A stretch of 64,000 nucleotides of DNA from Fen-1058 sp964398185 (GTDB lineage Bacteria; Chloroflexota; Anaerolineae; Fen-1058). Below, piece by piece: positions 26,555-36,451 of the stretch. The notes under the pieces were generated by a model, which saw only the letters and a program-made list of their open reading frames with translations, was not told where the DNA came from and made no database searches. Positions within the stretch are counted from its first letter, which is position 1. Each line of letters starts with the position of its first letter. The position numbers and the translations under genes were made by a program. The stretch is from NCBI GenBank assembly GCA_964398185.1, contig CAYNML010000015.1, positions 1-64,000 on the forward strand, given 5' to 3'.

Positions 26555-29338
26555 ATGAGCGCCCTCGTCTCCTGCATCATGCCCACCTACAATCGCCGCG
26601 CGTTCATTCCGCGCGCAATCGATTACTTTCTGCGGCAGGACTATGCGCCGAAGGAACTGATCATCGTCGACGATGGCAGCGACCCGATCGGCGATCTCAT
26701 TCCCACTGACGATCGCCTGCGCTATATCCGCTTGAATGAGAAGATCTCGGTCGGGGCGAAGCGCAATCGGGCGTGCGAGGCCGCGCGCGGTGACCTCATC
26801 GCGCACTGGGACGACGATGACTGGCACGCGCCGCACCGGCTGCGCTATCAGATCGACGCGCTGCAGCGCGAGCACGCGGATGTGTGCGGCATCAATCGCT
26901 TGTTGTTTTACGATGCGATCAACGATCGCGCCTGGCGGTATGTCTATCCCGCGCCGCGGCGCTTCTGGCTGTCCGGCAGTTCGCTGCTCTACACCCGATC
27001 GTTCTGGGCGGCCCATCGCTTTGCCGATCTCAACGTGGGGGAGGACGCACGGTTTGTGTGGAGCGGCGTGCGGGCGCGCATGATCGCCCTGCCCGATCAT
27101 ACCTTTCACATCGGCGTCATTCACGCGCACAACGTCAGCCCCAAGCGCACCACCAGCGCTTACTGGCAAGCCATCGATCTCGCCGAGATTCAGCACATCG
27201 TCGGCGATGATCTGGCGCAACTGCGCATCACGCCATCACGCCCAACACCATCTGTGCCGCTGATCTCGTGCATCATGCCCACCTTCAATCGCCGGGCTTT
27301 TATTCCGCTGGCTATTCAGCATTTTCTGGCGCAGGACTATCCCAACACCGAATTGATCATCATCGACGACGGCGATGATGCGATCGGCGATCTGGTCAAC
27401 GCTGTCCCTGGTGTGCATTACATCCGCTTGAGCCAGCGCATCTCGATCGGGGCGAAACGCAATCTGGCCTGCCGCGAAGCGCGCGGCGAATTGATCGCGC
27501 AGTGGGACGACGACGACTGGTACGCGCCCGATCGCTTGAGCTACCAAGCCCGGCCCATCCTCAACGATCAAGCCGATCTCACCGGCCTGGAAAACACCTA
27601 CCTGCTCGAGCTGCCCGCCGGTCGCTTCTGGACCACGCAGCATCACTTGCATCAACGCATGTTTGTGGGTGATGTACACGGCGGCACGCTGGTGTTTCGC
27701 AAGAGCCTGCTGAACAACGGCCTGCGCTACCCTGAAGTGAATCTGGCGGAAGATGCAGGCTTATTGAAACAGGCCCTGCGGCGCGGCAAGCGCCTGGCGC
27801 GTCTGCCCAACCCCGGCGTGTTTGTGTACGTGCGCCACGGGCACAACGCCTGGCAATTCGCGCCGGGCCAGTTCATCGATCCGCAGGGCTGGCGCAGCAT
27901 CGATCCGCCCGCCGCGTTTTCGAGCGAGGCGTTGAGCGCGTATCAGACGGCGCTCAAGACTTCGGAAGTCTCACGCGAACCACCCCCGCGCAATGCTGAT
28001 CAAGACGTGATCGATCTCGCTGCGTTGCCATGCCTCTCTGTGAAAGTGGGCTATGGATCGCCGGGCTGGCATGGCCACCTGGGTTACGAAAACAAGCTCG
28101 TGCGCGTGCAGGGCCAGTTCGATCCGCACGCCATCAGCCTGCATCCGCCGGCGCGCGCGGTCTTTCACCTCGATCGGAAATTCGCGCGCTTCACGTGCGA
28201 GGTGGCCCTGAACGACGATGTGCCAGGGGGTCGATCGCGGGCGGACTTCAGCGTGCGCGGCGATGATCGCTTGCTCACCATGGCGGCACACGTCGCAGCT
28301 GGTGATGCGCCGCGATCGATTGAGGTGGATGTGCGCGGCGTCGATCGGCTGGAGCTCGGCGTCGAAACCGATCGCTGGGATTTCTGCCACGCGGTCTGGC
28401 TGCACCCTCGATTGGATCACACTACCCCGGCGGTTTCTTCGCGCATGATTGAAGATTGCCTCGGGCGAGTGAACATCGCCCTGCCCGATCAACTTCCAAC
28501 GGTTAAACGCTGTGTCGCCACCATCGCGTCGCGCGGCTTCGCCGACATGCTGGACGATATGCTGGGATCGTTGATCGCCAACGGGCACTGCGCCGAAGTG
28601 CAGCTGCTGGTCTTCGTCGTCGATGCTGATCCTGACTGTGTGCGTGTAGCGCAGAAGTACGGCGCGCTCATCGTTCACTGCACGCCACAAGTGAAGGTCA
28701 ATGTAACGGTGAAGGCCGCGCTGTATTCCGTGGCGCGTGTGATCGAGGCAGAGCAATACCTGTGCCTCGACGCCGACATGCTGGTGCTGGGGGATGTGCG
28801 TCCCATTTTCACCGCGCTGGACGCGTGCGCGCCGGGCAGCATCTTCGCCGTGAATGAAGGCAACGATCACCGGTTGGAGAATCTGGCCCAGGCTCTACGC
28901 GAGATCTACGGGGGCCGTGAAGCCGACGAACGGCGTCTGTTTCGTCGCGCCGCTGAATCAGCGTATCCGCTCGTCGTGAATGATGGCTTGTTCGCTGGAA
29001 CGCGCGCGGCGCTGCTGGCGCTCGACGCCGAAATTCGCAATATGACCGACGTGCAGCGCTGGATGAGCGAACGGCCCGATGTCTGGTGGCGTAATCAGTT
29101 CATCTTCAATCTGGCGCTGGCCCGCTTGCGCTGCGGCGTTGAGCTCGATGCGATCTACAACCTGCAACTGCATGTGCATGACGTCGAACTGCGCGAGGTG
29201 AACGGACACCTTGAGGCCGCGTGGCTCGATCGGCAGGTGCGGGTGCTGCACTTCAGCGGCGGCGGGCGGCGCAAGTATGCCGAGTTGCGCGGGCGGTTTG
29301 CGCGCCTGGCACAGCAAGACCTCGGAGGTTTTGGTTGA
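26555..29338 (+). CDS. Multidomain glycosyltransferase: GT2-GT2-NPCBM-like-GT
   Basis: A 927-residue protein with four modules. Two tandem GT2 domains start at residues ~1 and ~230, opening nearly identically (SCIMPTYNRRAFIPRAI and SCIMPTFNRRAFIPLAI) and each with an Asp cluster for nucleotide-sugar binding (HWDDDDWHAP, QWDDDDWYAP). Residues ~490-640 resemble an NPCBM carbohydrate-binding module (VKVGYGSPGWHGHLGYENK, GVDRLELGVETDRWDF). The last ~270 residues look like another glycosyltransferase with LCLDADMLVLGDV (a DxD motif) and a late HFSGGGRRKY. It starts 16 bases after the effector gene. It probably builds a surface glycan; a link to the CIS is unproved. Confidence 0.8.
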   Translation: MSALVSCIMPTYNRRAFIPRAIDYFLRQDYAPKELIIVDDGSDPIGDLIPTDDRLRYIRLNEKISVGAKRNRACEAARGDLIAHWDDDDWHAPHRLRYQIDALQREHADVCGINRLLFYDAINDRAWRYVYPAPRRFWLSGSSLLYTRSFWAAHRFADLNVGEDARFVWSGVRARMIALPDHTFHIGVIHAHNVSPKRTTSAYWQAIDLAEIQHIVGDDLAQLRITPSRPTPSVPLISCIMPTFNRRAFIPLAIQHFLAQDYPNTELIIIDDGDDAIGDLVNAVPGVHYIRLSQRISIGAKRNLACREARGELIAQWDDDDWYAPDRLSYQARPILNDQADLTGLENTYLLELPAGRFWTTQHHLHQRMFVGDVHGGTLVFRKSLLNNGLRYPEVNLAEDAGLLKQALRRGKRLARLPNPGVFVYVRHGHNAWQFAPGQFIDPQGWRSIDPPAAFSSEALSAYQTALKTSEVSREPPPRNADQDVIDLAALPCLSVKVGYGSPGWHGHLGYENKLVRVQGQFDPHAISLHPPARAVFHLDRKFARFTCEVALNDDVPGGRSRADFSVRGDDRLLTMAAHVAAGDAPRSIEVDVRGVDRLELGVETDRWDFCHAVWLHPRLDHTTPAVSSRMIEDCLGRVNIALPDQLPTVKRCVATIASRGFADMLDDMLGSLIANGHCAEVQLLVFVVDADPDCVRVAQKYGALIVHCTPQVKVNVTVKAALYSVARVIEAEQYLCLDADMLVLGDVRPIFTALDACAPGSIFAVNEGNDHRLENLAQALREIYGGREADERRLFRRAAESAYPLVVNDGLFAGTRAALLALDAEIRNMTDVQRWMSERPDVWWRNQFIFNLALARLRCGVELDAIYNLQLHVHDVELREVNGHLEAAWLDRQVRVLHFSGGGRRKYAELRGRFARLAQQDLGGFG

Positions 29339-29415
29339 TCGTCGAACCGGGCGCGATCATCAATTTCGATCGATGCTGAGTCATGGCCCACAGACCATCA
29401 AAACCTCCGAGGTCT
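29317..29415. repeat. Inverted repeat with 17-bp arms between convergent genes (AACCTCCGAGGT family)
   Basis: AGACCTCGGAGGTTTTG (29317-29333) pairs exactly with CAAAACCTCCGAGGTCT (29399-29415). The left arm encodes the last residues of the glycosyltransferase. It lies between convergent genes and could end transcripts from both sides. Confidence 0.75.
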
Positions 29416-29425
29416 GTGGTAGCGT

Positions 29426-30475
29426 CTACTCTTCGAGGTTAATCACCGAAATGCGCGCCGCCACCTGCCGCGCGACTTGATGCAGCGCCTGTGCCGCTGG
29501 CGTCTCAGGCTTGTTGATGGCGATCGGCTTGCCCGCATCACCGCTTTCACGCACGTTGGGATCAAGCGGGATCGATCCGAGGTAGGGCACCTTCAACCGA
29601 TCGGCCATGCGCTTCCCGCCGCCTTCACCGAAGAAGGCGATCTTCTGCCCCGTCTGCGGATCCGTGTACGGCCCCATGTTTTCCACAATGCCTAAGATCG
29701 GCACTTCGAGTTTCTCGAACATGCGCAGGCCCTTGAGCGCATCGGCCAGCGCCACTTCCTGTGGCGTGGTGACGATCACCGCGCCCGTCAACGGCACCGA
29801 CTGCGCCAGCGTCAACTGCGCGTCGCCCGTGCCCGGCGGCAGATCGATGATCAGGTAATCCAGTTGGCCCCAATCGACATCGGTGAGGAACTGCCGGATG
29901 GCGGAGTGGATCATCGGGCCGCGCCAGATCACCGGTTGATCGGGATCGACGACGAAGGCCATCGACATCAAGCGCACGCCATAGGCCAGCGCGGGCGTGA
30001 TCTTATCGCCCGGCACCTTGGGCAGTCTGTCGACGCCCATCATCAACGGGATGTTGGGACCGTAGATGTCCGCGTCGAGCAAGCCCACGCCTGCACCCAT
30101 CCTGGACAACGCCACGGCCAGGTTCGCCGCCACGGTCGATTTACCCACGCCGCCCTTGCCGCTGGAAATGGCAATCGTGTTGCGGAACGTGACCGGCAGT
30201 TGATCGAGAATGCGCTGATCGGCCGGCACTTCCGACTTCCAGTCAATCTCGACCTTCTTGACGCCGATCTGCGCCAGCACGTCTTTGCAGTTCTGCTCCA
30301 TCTGCGCGGTCAGCGGACAGGCGGGCGTGGTCAGCACGATCGAGAAGGCAACCGTCTCATCGTTTTTGATCTTCACGTCGCGCACCATATTCAGCGTAAC
30401 GAGGTCTTTGTGCAATTCCGGTTCGCGCACGTTGCGCAGTGCGCCGAGGATGCGGTCTTCGGTGAGTTGTGCCAT
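29426..30475 (-). CDS. mrp: Mrp/ApbC-type P-loop ATPase (Fe-S cluster carrier family)
   Basis: A 349-residue member of the Mrp/NBP35 family, cytoplasmic ATPases that carry Fe-S clusters to apoproteins. An N-terminal DUF59/MIP18-like domain (DRILGALRNVREPELHKDLV) is followed by the deviant Walker A SSGKGGVGKST (GKGGVGKS at residues 106-113), LLDADIYGPNIP, and IVTTPQEVALADALKG. At the usual CxxC cluster site after ENM the sequence is GPYTDPQTGQK, with no cysteine, so the classic bridging cysteines are missing. The closeness of nuo, iscX, iscA and sufR-like genes suits an Fe-S role, but carrier activity is uncertain. Confidence 0.88.
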   Translation of the reverse strand: MAQLTEDRILGALRNVREPELHKDLVTLNMVRDVKIKNDETVAFSIVLTTPACPLTAQMEQNCKDVLAQIGVKKVEIDWKSEVPADQRILDQLPVTFRNTIAISSGKGGVGKSTVAANLAVALSRMGAGVGLLDADIYGPNIPLMMGVDRLPKVPGDKITPALAYGVRLMSMAFVVDPDQPVIWRGPMIHSAIRQFLTDVDWGQLDYLIIDLPPGTGDAQLTLAQSVPLTGAVIVTTPQEVALADALKGLRMFEKLEVPILGIVENMGPYTDPQTGQKIAFFGEGGGKRMADRLKVPYLGSIPLDPNVRESGDAGKPIAINKPETPAAQALHQVARQVAARISVINLEE

Positions 30476-30497
30476 GCAGGGTCTCCGTTAGTTGATC

Positions 30498-30608
30498 GTC
30501 AGTGCGAGGCGGCCATGGGCCGACGAAGCAATCTCATTCTGGTTGAAGCCAGATTGCTTTGCCGCCCCAAGGTCCCGCGCAGTTTGCGGGACAGCGGCTC
30601 GCAACGAC
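30498..30608. repeat. REP-like element upstream of the Mrp gene
   Basis: Starts GTCAGTGCGAGGC and ends CTCGCAACGAC, with CGAAGCAATCTC and AGATTGCTTTG inside: a diverged copy of the element at 2129-2241. An extra nested hairpin GTCCCGCGCAGTTTGCGGGAC lies in its right half. Confidence 0.7.
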
Positions 30609-30694
30609 AGGTAGTCTATCAATTGTAACTCAGCAAAACCGCTCTCGCCCGGAACAAGCAGGCGAGAGCGGCTGTGGCAGTTCACGAGATGCGC

Positions 30695-31309
30695 CTACCG
30701 CGCCTCAAACACCGCCGCGACATCCACTTTCAGGTCGGCCAGGAGGGCGGAGGTCGCCGTTGCGCCGCGTTCAAAGCGGCCATGTTCCACATAGGCTCCA
30801 TGTTCCAGTTTGAAGACTGTTACCGTTTCATCGCGCGGATCGATGATCCAGTATTCGGCAATGCCAGCCTGCGCGTATTCCTGTCGCTTCACAACCCAAT
30901 CGCGATCGGGATCGTCAGGGCTAACCACTTCCATCACAAGATCAGCGCCATCCCAGTAATCATTATGGCGGCGTTCGTCGTCGGCCTTGAACAGCATCAC
31001 CAGATCGGGTTCACGGAACTTGCCCGACTTCAGCCGCAAGCGCAGCGGCGCGAATAAAGCCTTGCTGCCCAGCGCCTGGGCTACGGACGACAGCAGCGTA
31101 AACAGATAAGCGACAATCGTCTGATGCTCATCCGTCGGCATGGCCAGCACCTCGACTCGCCCCTGCGAATACTCGACCAAGCGATTGGTGTTCAAATCCA
31201 GATAATCGGTCTCGCTCCACAAGCCCTGCGCCGGAAACAGGCGCGCGATTTCCCACGCCGGTTCGGCGAATTCACTGCGATTGAGGGGCGGAACAGGACG
31301 GACAGCCAT
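30695..31309 (-). CDS. Uma2-family putative PD-(D/E)XK endonuclease (copy 1)
   Basis: A 204-residue Uma2/DUF820 protein, a restriction-endonuclease fold expanded in cyanobacteria and Chloroflexota with no settled function. The active-site pattern is present: KFREPDLVMLF (Asp), DLVMEVVSPDD (Glu) and the later YAQAGIAEYWIIDP with its Lys/Arg-rich lead. The start ATG is 18 bases after the nuoI stop, so it may be co-transcribed with the nuo genes. Two further paralogues are in the window. Confidence 0.85.
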   Translation of the reverse strand: MAVRPVPPLNRSEFAEPAWEIARLFPAQGLWSETDYLDLNTNRLVEYSQGRVEVLAMPTDEHQTIVAYLFTLLSSVAQALGSKALFAPLRLRLKSGKFREPDLVMLFKADDERRHNDYWDGADLVMEVVSPDDPDRDWVVKRQEYAQAGIAEYWIIDPRDETVTVFKLEHGAYVEHGRFERGATATSALLADLKVDVAAVFEAR

Positions 31310-31327
31310 AGATTGCTCCGAATCGGG

Positions 31328-31999
31328 CTATGCAGCCGGTTTGGCAGCCTCGGCGGCTTTGGCCGCAGCGGCCGCCTCGGCGGCGGCTTTCTTGGCGGCA
31401 GCGGCAGCAGCCTTCTCGGCTTCCTTCTTGGCGGCTTCTTCCTTCTCTTGAAGTTCGCGGGCCCAATCGGTGGGATGGATCGCCGCATGGTAGGTATCGG
31501 GCTTGGTCAGCCGCGCCTTGTCAAACACCAGCGTATTGAAGCGCTCGAAGCTCGACAGCTCGTAGTCGTGATCCATCTTGATCGCATCGAACGGACAGAA
31601 CTCGGCGCACAGGCTGCAAGACATGCAGATCGTCGCGTCGATGTAGAACTCCGCCGGCTGCGGAATGGGCCGGTTGGTCTTGGGATCATTCGTGCGGACG
31701 ATCCAGATGCACTGCGGCGGGCAGACCTTGGCGCAGATGCCGCACGACGTGCACTTGTCTTCGTTCTTTTGCGTGTCGAAGACCAGGAACGGAATGTAGC
31801 GGAAGTTCTCCGGCACCGGCAGTTTTTCTTCGGGATACTGCACCGTGAAAATGCCCTTGGCCTGGGGGCCTTGCCGCACCGCGATGTACTTGTCGTTGTA
31901 GCGTCCGCCTTTGAAGACGTACTTCAGGTCTTCGACGTACGACTCCACGAAGTGCTTGAAGGTGACGCCCATGCCTTTGATGAGTCCTGATCCGTACAT
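31328..31999 (-). CDS. nuoI: NADH-quinone oxidoreductase subunit I
   Basis: The two-cluster ferredoxin-like subunit of complex I. Two 4Fe-4S motifs are seen: CTSCGICAKVCPP and, after a spacer, CMSCSLCAEFCP. After the second motif comes DYELSSFERFNTLVF, typical of NuoI, then a C-terminal Ala/Lys/Glu-rich tail of about 45 residues that is longer than usual. The ATG at 31999 (MYGSGLIKGM) is chosen because AAGGAG lies just upstream; an in-frame extension into nuoCD is possible but has no ribosome site. It is the last nuo gene of the operon. Confidence 0.93.
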   Translation of the reverse strand: MYGSGLIKGMGVTFKHFVESYVEDLKYVFKGGRYNDKYIAVRQGPQAKGIFTVQYPEEKLPVPENFRYIPFLVFDTQKNEDKCTSCGICAKVCPPQCIWIVRTNDPKTNRPIPQPAEFYIDATICMSCSLCAEFCPFDAIKMDHDYELSSFERFNTLVFDKARLTKPDTYHAAIHPTDWARELQEKEEAAKKEAEKAAAAAAKKAAAEAAAAAKAAEAAKPAA

Positions 32000-32009
32000 G
32001 CCTGACTCC

Positions 32010-33824
<1,815 letters not shown>

Positions 33825-33903
33825 CGTCTTTCCTCTCTCAGGACGCGAATCCCACAAATGACACGAATATCAATTCATGCGTGAGATTCGTGCTGTTCGT
33901 GTA

Positions 33904-34539
33904 CTAGGCCTCGACAGGTTCGGCCTGCGGCTTGCTCATCTCGCGGATTTCCAGCGCGCGGCGCGGATCGATCAGATCGGGGCCCAGCACCGGAATCGGG
34001 ATCGCCTCAATCGCGGTCTTGCGATACCAGGCCACATCGCGGATGCTCTGGCTCTCGATCTTTTCAAATAACTTCAAGAAGCCGTGCAGCAGCGCTTCAG
34101 GCTTGGGCGGGCAGCCTGGGATGTAGACATCGACCGGCAAAAACTTGTCGATGCCGGACACAACGTTGTAGCCTTCCTTGAACGGCCCACCGCTGGTGGC
34201 GCAGGCCCCCATCGCCAGCACGTACTTCGGTTCCGGCATCTGGTTGTACAGGCGCACGATCGTCGGGACCATCTTCTTCGTCACCGTGCCGGACACGATC
34301 ATCAGGTCGGCCTGGCGCGGCGAAGGACGCATCAAGCCCGCGCCGAAACGCTCCAGGTCATAGCGGCCCGCCGCCACGCAGATCATCTCGATGGCGCAGC
34401 AGGCCAGGCCGAACATCATCGGCCACATGGAACGCTTGCGGCCCCAGTTGTAGAACTTGTCAATGGTGGAGATGAAAACGTTGTTACTGAGTTCCGGCGG
34501 AACCATGGGATCGTTGGGAAAAGGCTCATTTTGACTCAT
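33904..34539 (-). CDS. nuoB: NADH-quinone oxidoreductase subunit B
   Basis: The subunit carrying the N2 4Fe-4S cluster. Conserved cysteines are visible: the pair in MFGLACCAIEM, then GACATSGG, and IPGCPPKPEALL. The start at 34539 (MSQNEPF) is set by GAGGAGG eight bases upstream. The start lies inside the end of iscX (overlap of 14 bases), so translation is coupled. NuoA and subunits E-N are not in the window. Confidence 0.94.
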   Translation of the reverse strand: MSQNEPFPNDPMVPPELSNNVFISTIDKFYNWGRKRSMWPMMFGLACCAIEMICVAAGRYDLERFGAGLMRPSPRQADLMIVSGTVTKKMVPTIVRLYNQMPEPKYVLAMGACATSGGPFKEGYNVVSGIDKFLPVDVYIPGCPPKPEALLHGFLKLFEKIESQSIRDVAWYRKTAIEAIPIPVLGPDLIDPRRALEIREMSKPQAEPVEA

Positions 34540-34741
34540 GCGACGCAACCTCCTCGTACCACTCGCGTTGAATATTCTCCAGCAAGTACTGCGCCATGAC
34601 CGATCGATCATCCGCAAAGCCGGGCAAATCGACCACCCACTGCTGCAGCGTGACCCAATCGATGTCGAGCGGATCGACGGTCGGGTGGGCGTGCCTCAAC
34701 GCCAGGGCGATGGCGTAATCGTCCTCCCAGTACAATTCCAT
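34526..34741 (-). CDS. iscX: IscX-family Fe-S assembly protein
   Basis: A 71-residue acidic protein matching IscX (YfhJ): an opening YWEDDYAIALALRHAHPTVD, then WVTLQQWVVDLPGF and the C-terminal LLENIQREWYEE. IscX binds IscS and modulates cluster assembly. The ATG at 34741 (MELYWED) fits the family's N-terminus; an in-frame start at 34786 would add 15 residues but has no better ribosome site. It leads the nuoB-nuoCD-nuoI operon, an unusual setting that places an Fe-S assembly factor with Fe-S-rich complex I subunits. Confidence 0.85.
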   Translation of the reverse strand: MELYWEDDYAIALALRHAHPTVDPLDIDWVTLQQWVVDLPGFADDRSVMAQYLLENIQREWYEEVASHESK

Positions 34742-34941
34742 CACGTGTGCCCGCTTCCAGCCAATCCGACGAACGGCGTCCTTCATCAGTCAAAGAACGC
34801 CGTTTCAGTTTGCTGCAACAAGAATGGGAAAAATCCAGAGGGAAGCGTTACCCGATCGGGTCACCACCGCTTGGCTGCTGTTGGTTCGCACACGCATGCC
34901 TGTCGATCCCCGCTTCGTGTACTGCGTCACGAATTGTGATG

Positions 34942-34987
34942 ATTTTACCGCTTATCGATTAATTTGACAACCGTTTGTTCATTAATC
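34942..34987 (-). promoter_or_regulatory. Promoter for the iscX-nuo operon overlapping an imperfect palindrome
   Basis: On the minus strand, TTGTCA (34965-34970) and TAAAAT (34942-34947) are 17 bases apart. GATTAAT (34957-34963) and ATTAATC (34981-34987) form inverted arms around the -35 box, a plausible operator. Confidence 0.55.
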
Positions 34988-35087
34988 CGATCGGCCAACC
35001 GCTCCCGTTGGGCGTTTTGCCCAAGCTGTTATGGCGCGTAGCCCGTTTCCGTGACATTTGCAATCAAAAAGAGCATTCCGATTGTAA

Positions 35088-35117
35088 TTGACTTCTCAAT
35101 TAAGTCGGTGCTACAAT
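35088..35117 (+). promoter_or_regulatory. Promoter of the SufR-like regulator gene
   Basis: TTGACT (35088-35093) and TACAAT (35112-35117) are separated by 18 bases, about 50 bases before the ATG. The rest of the 380-base gap from 34787 shows no gene. Confidence 0.65.
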
Positions 35118-35168
35118 CATATTGTTGAGCATGGCGGGGGAAATTACATGCGGCACACGAGGTAGGCC

Positions 35169-35789
35169 ATGCAAGCAACACGTCAGCGCATTCTGGAAAT
35201 CCTGAAAGAACGCCACACGGCGACGGTCGAGGAACTTGCCAAAGAACTGGAACTGACGCCGGTAACCATCCGGCATCACCTGGATATCCTCCGCAGTGAG
35301 GGGCTGGTCCAGGCCCCGCAGGTCAAACGGCGTGAAACGCCTGGGCGGCCGCAGCACGTCTACGGCCTGACCGAGGCGGCTGACGCCTACTTCCCCAAGA
35401 ACTACGCGGGCTTCACCGACCTGATGCTGCGTGAAATGCGCGATCAGGTCGAGCCGGAGCGGATGCGCTCGATCCTGGATGGCGTCGCCACGCGCATGGT
35501 CAACCAAGCGCCGGCGCCCGCCCCCAGCGAGACGCTCCCCCAGCGCATGGATCGCATCGTCAAGTTTCTCAACACCCAGGGCTACGACGCCAGTTGGGAG
35601 AACACGGAGGGCGGTTGCCTGCTGCACGCGCGCAACTGCCCCTATCACGATGTCGCCCGCGAAAATGTGGAACCGTGCGTGATGGATGCTTCAATGATCA
35701 CCCAATTGACCGGCGTCCCGCCGCAGCGAGTGCAGTGGGCTTTCAGCGGCGCCAGTATGTGCACCTATTTCATCCGCAACGGGCGATAA
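35169..35789 (+). CDS. SufR-like winged-helix regulator with Fe-S-type cysteine cluster
   Basis: A 206-residue transcription regulator. The first ~75 residues are a winged helix (RILEILKERHTATVEELAKEL, TPVTIRHHLDILRSEGLV). The C-terminal domain has cysteines at 150, 157, 170 and 198 in the order C-x6-C-x12-C-x27-C (GGCLLHARNCPYH, PCVMD, MCTYFI), matching SufR, which binds a 4Fe-4S cluster and represses suf genes. Divergent from iscX-nuo and followed by an iscA-type gene, it probably senses Fe-S status and controls both. The target sites are inferred from nearby palindromes. Confidence 0.82.
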   Translation: MQATRQRILEILKERHTATVEELAKELELTPVTIRHHLDILRSEGLVQAPQVKRRETPGRPQHVYGLTEAADAYFPKNYAGFTDLMLREMRDQVEPERMRSILDGVATRMVNQAPAPAPSETLPQRMDRIVKFLNTQGYDASWENTEGGCLLHARNCPYHDVARENVEPCVMDASMITQLTGVPPQRVQWAFSGASMCTYFIRNGR

Positions 35790-35860
35790 ACCACCCGGCG
35801 GTTTTCTGCCAACCCGATCGGCCAGCGCATTCCCACGCGCTGGTCGATTTTTCTTGCCGA

Positions 35861-35882
35861 ATTTGACCGACACTCGTCAAAT
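35861..35882. promoter_or_regulatory. Palindromic putative operator upstream of the IscA-type gene
   Basis: ATTTGAC (35861-35867) and GTCAAAT (35876-35882) are perfect 7-base arms with an 8-base spacer, ending four bases before the -35 box of the next gene. It is a candidate binding site for the SufR-like protein. Confidence 0.5.
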
Positions 35883-35885
35883 AAA

Positions 35886-35914
35886 TTGACGGCGCTTCCG
35901 TTCAGTGCTACAAT
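35886..35914 (+). promoter_or_regulatory. Promoter of the IscA-type gene
   Basis: TTGACG (35886-35891) and TACAAT (35909-35914) are exactly 17 bases apart, with the gene's ATG 32 bases downstream. Confidence 0.75.
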
Positions 35915-35945
35915 TTCTGTACATTCTGACTGGGAGGTAATATTC

Positions 35946-36365
35946 ATGACGACGACTCCACTCGAAACCATTGAGATCACTGAAGTGGCGCAAGCCATCA
36001 CCTTGACTCCGACCGCGGCCAGCAAGCTGAACCAGATTCTACACGAGAAAAACCTGACCGATCACGGTCTGCGTGTGTTTGTCGCGGGCGGCGGTTGCTC
36101 GGGCCTGCAGTACGGCATGGCCTTCGAGAGCGCCTCGCGCGACATGGATACCATCATCGACCAGCACGGCCTGAAGGTCTACGTCGATCCGGTGAGCCTG
36201 GAATACCTGTACGGCGCGTCAATCGACTACGTCGACGGCTTGATGGGCGCGGGCTTCCGCATCGACAATCCCAATGCGGTGGCCGCCTGCGGCTGCGGTT
36301 CGTCGTTCCGCACCAAGGACAGCGGTGAAGCGCCGGCCGGCGGCGGCTGCGGCTGCGGCAACTAA
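35946..36365 (+). CDS. HesB/IscA/ErpA-family Fe-S insertion protein
   Basis: A 139-residue A-type carrier. It has the three family cysteines: C51 in GGGCSGLQYGM and the C-terminal C115/C117 in ACGCGSSF, where cluster or iron is held for delivery to apoproteins. An extra Gly-rich tail adds two more cysteines (C135, C137 in GGGCGCGN), which is not standard. The ATG at 35946 has GGGAGG upstream; an upstream in-frame ATG overlaps the promoter and is rejected. Nearby complex I genes need many clusters. Confidence 0.92.
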   Translation: MTTTPLETIEITEVAQAITLTPTAASKLNQILHEKNLTDHGLRVFVAGGGCSGLQYGMAFESASRDMDTIIDQHGLKVYVDPVSLEYLYGASIDYVDGLMGAGFRIDNPNAVAACGCGSSFRTKDSGEAPAGGGCGCGN

Positions 36366-36406
36366 GCTCATCGATCGCGCGCGGCGCGATCCCCACTCGT
36401 CCCACC

Positions 36407-36435
36407 CAGTGCGAAGGCTCACCGCCTTCGCACTG
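36407..36435 (+). terminator. Hairpin after the IscA-type gene
   Basis: CAGTGCGAAGGC (36407-36418) and GCCTTCGCACTG (36424-36435) form a perfect 12-bp stem with a five-base loop. There is no long T run, so termination strength is uncertain. Confidence 0.6.
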
Positions 36436-36439
36436 CTGT

Positions 36440-36451
36440 TATAATTGCCGC
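36440..36451 (+). promoter_or_regulatory. -10 element immediately before the DUF2203 start (leaderless transcript)
   Basis: TATAAT at 36440-36445 ends only six bases before the ATG at 36452, so transcription would begin at or next to the start codon. No ribosome site is present between them. Confidence 0.6.
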
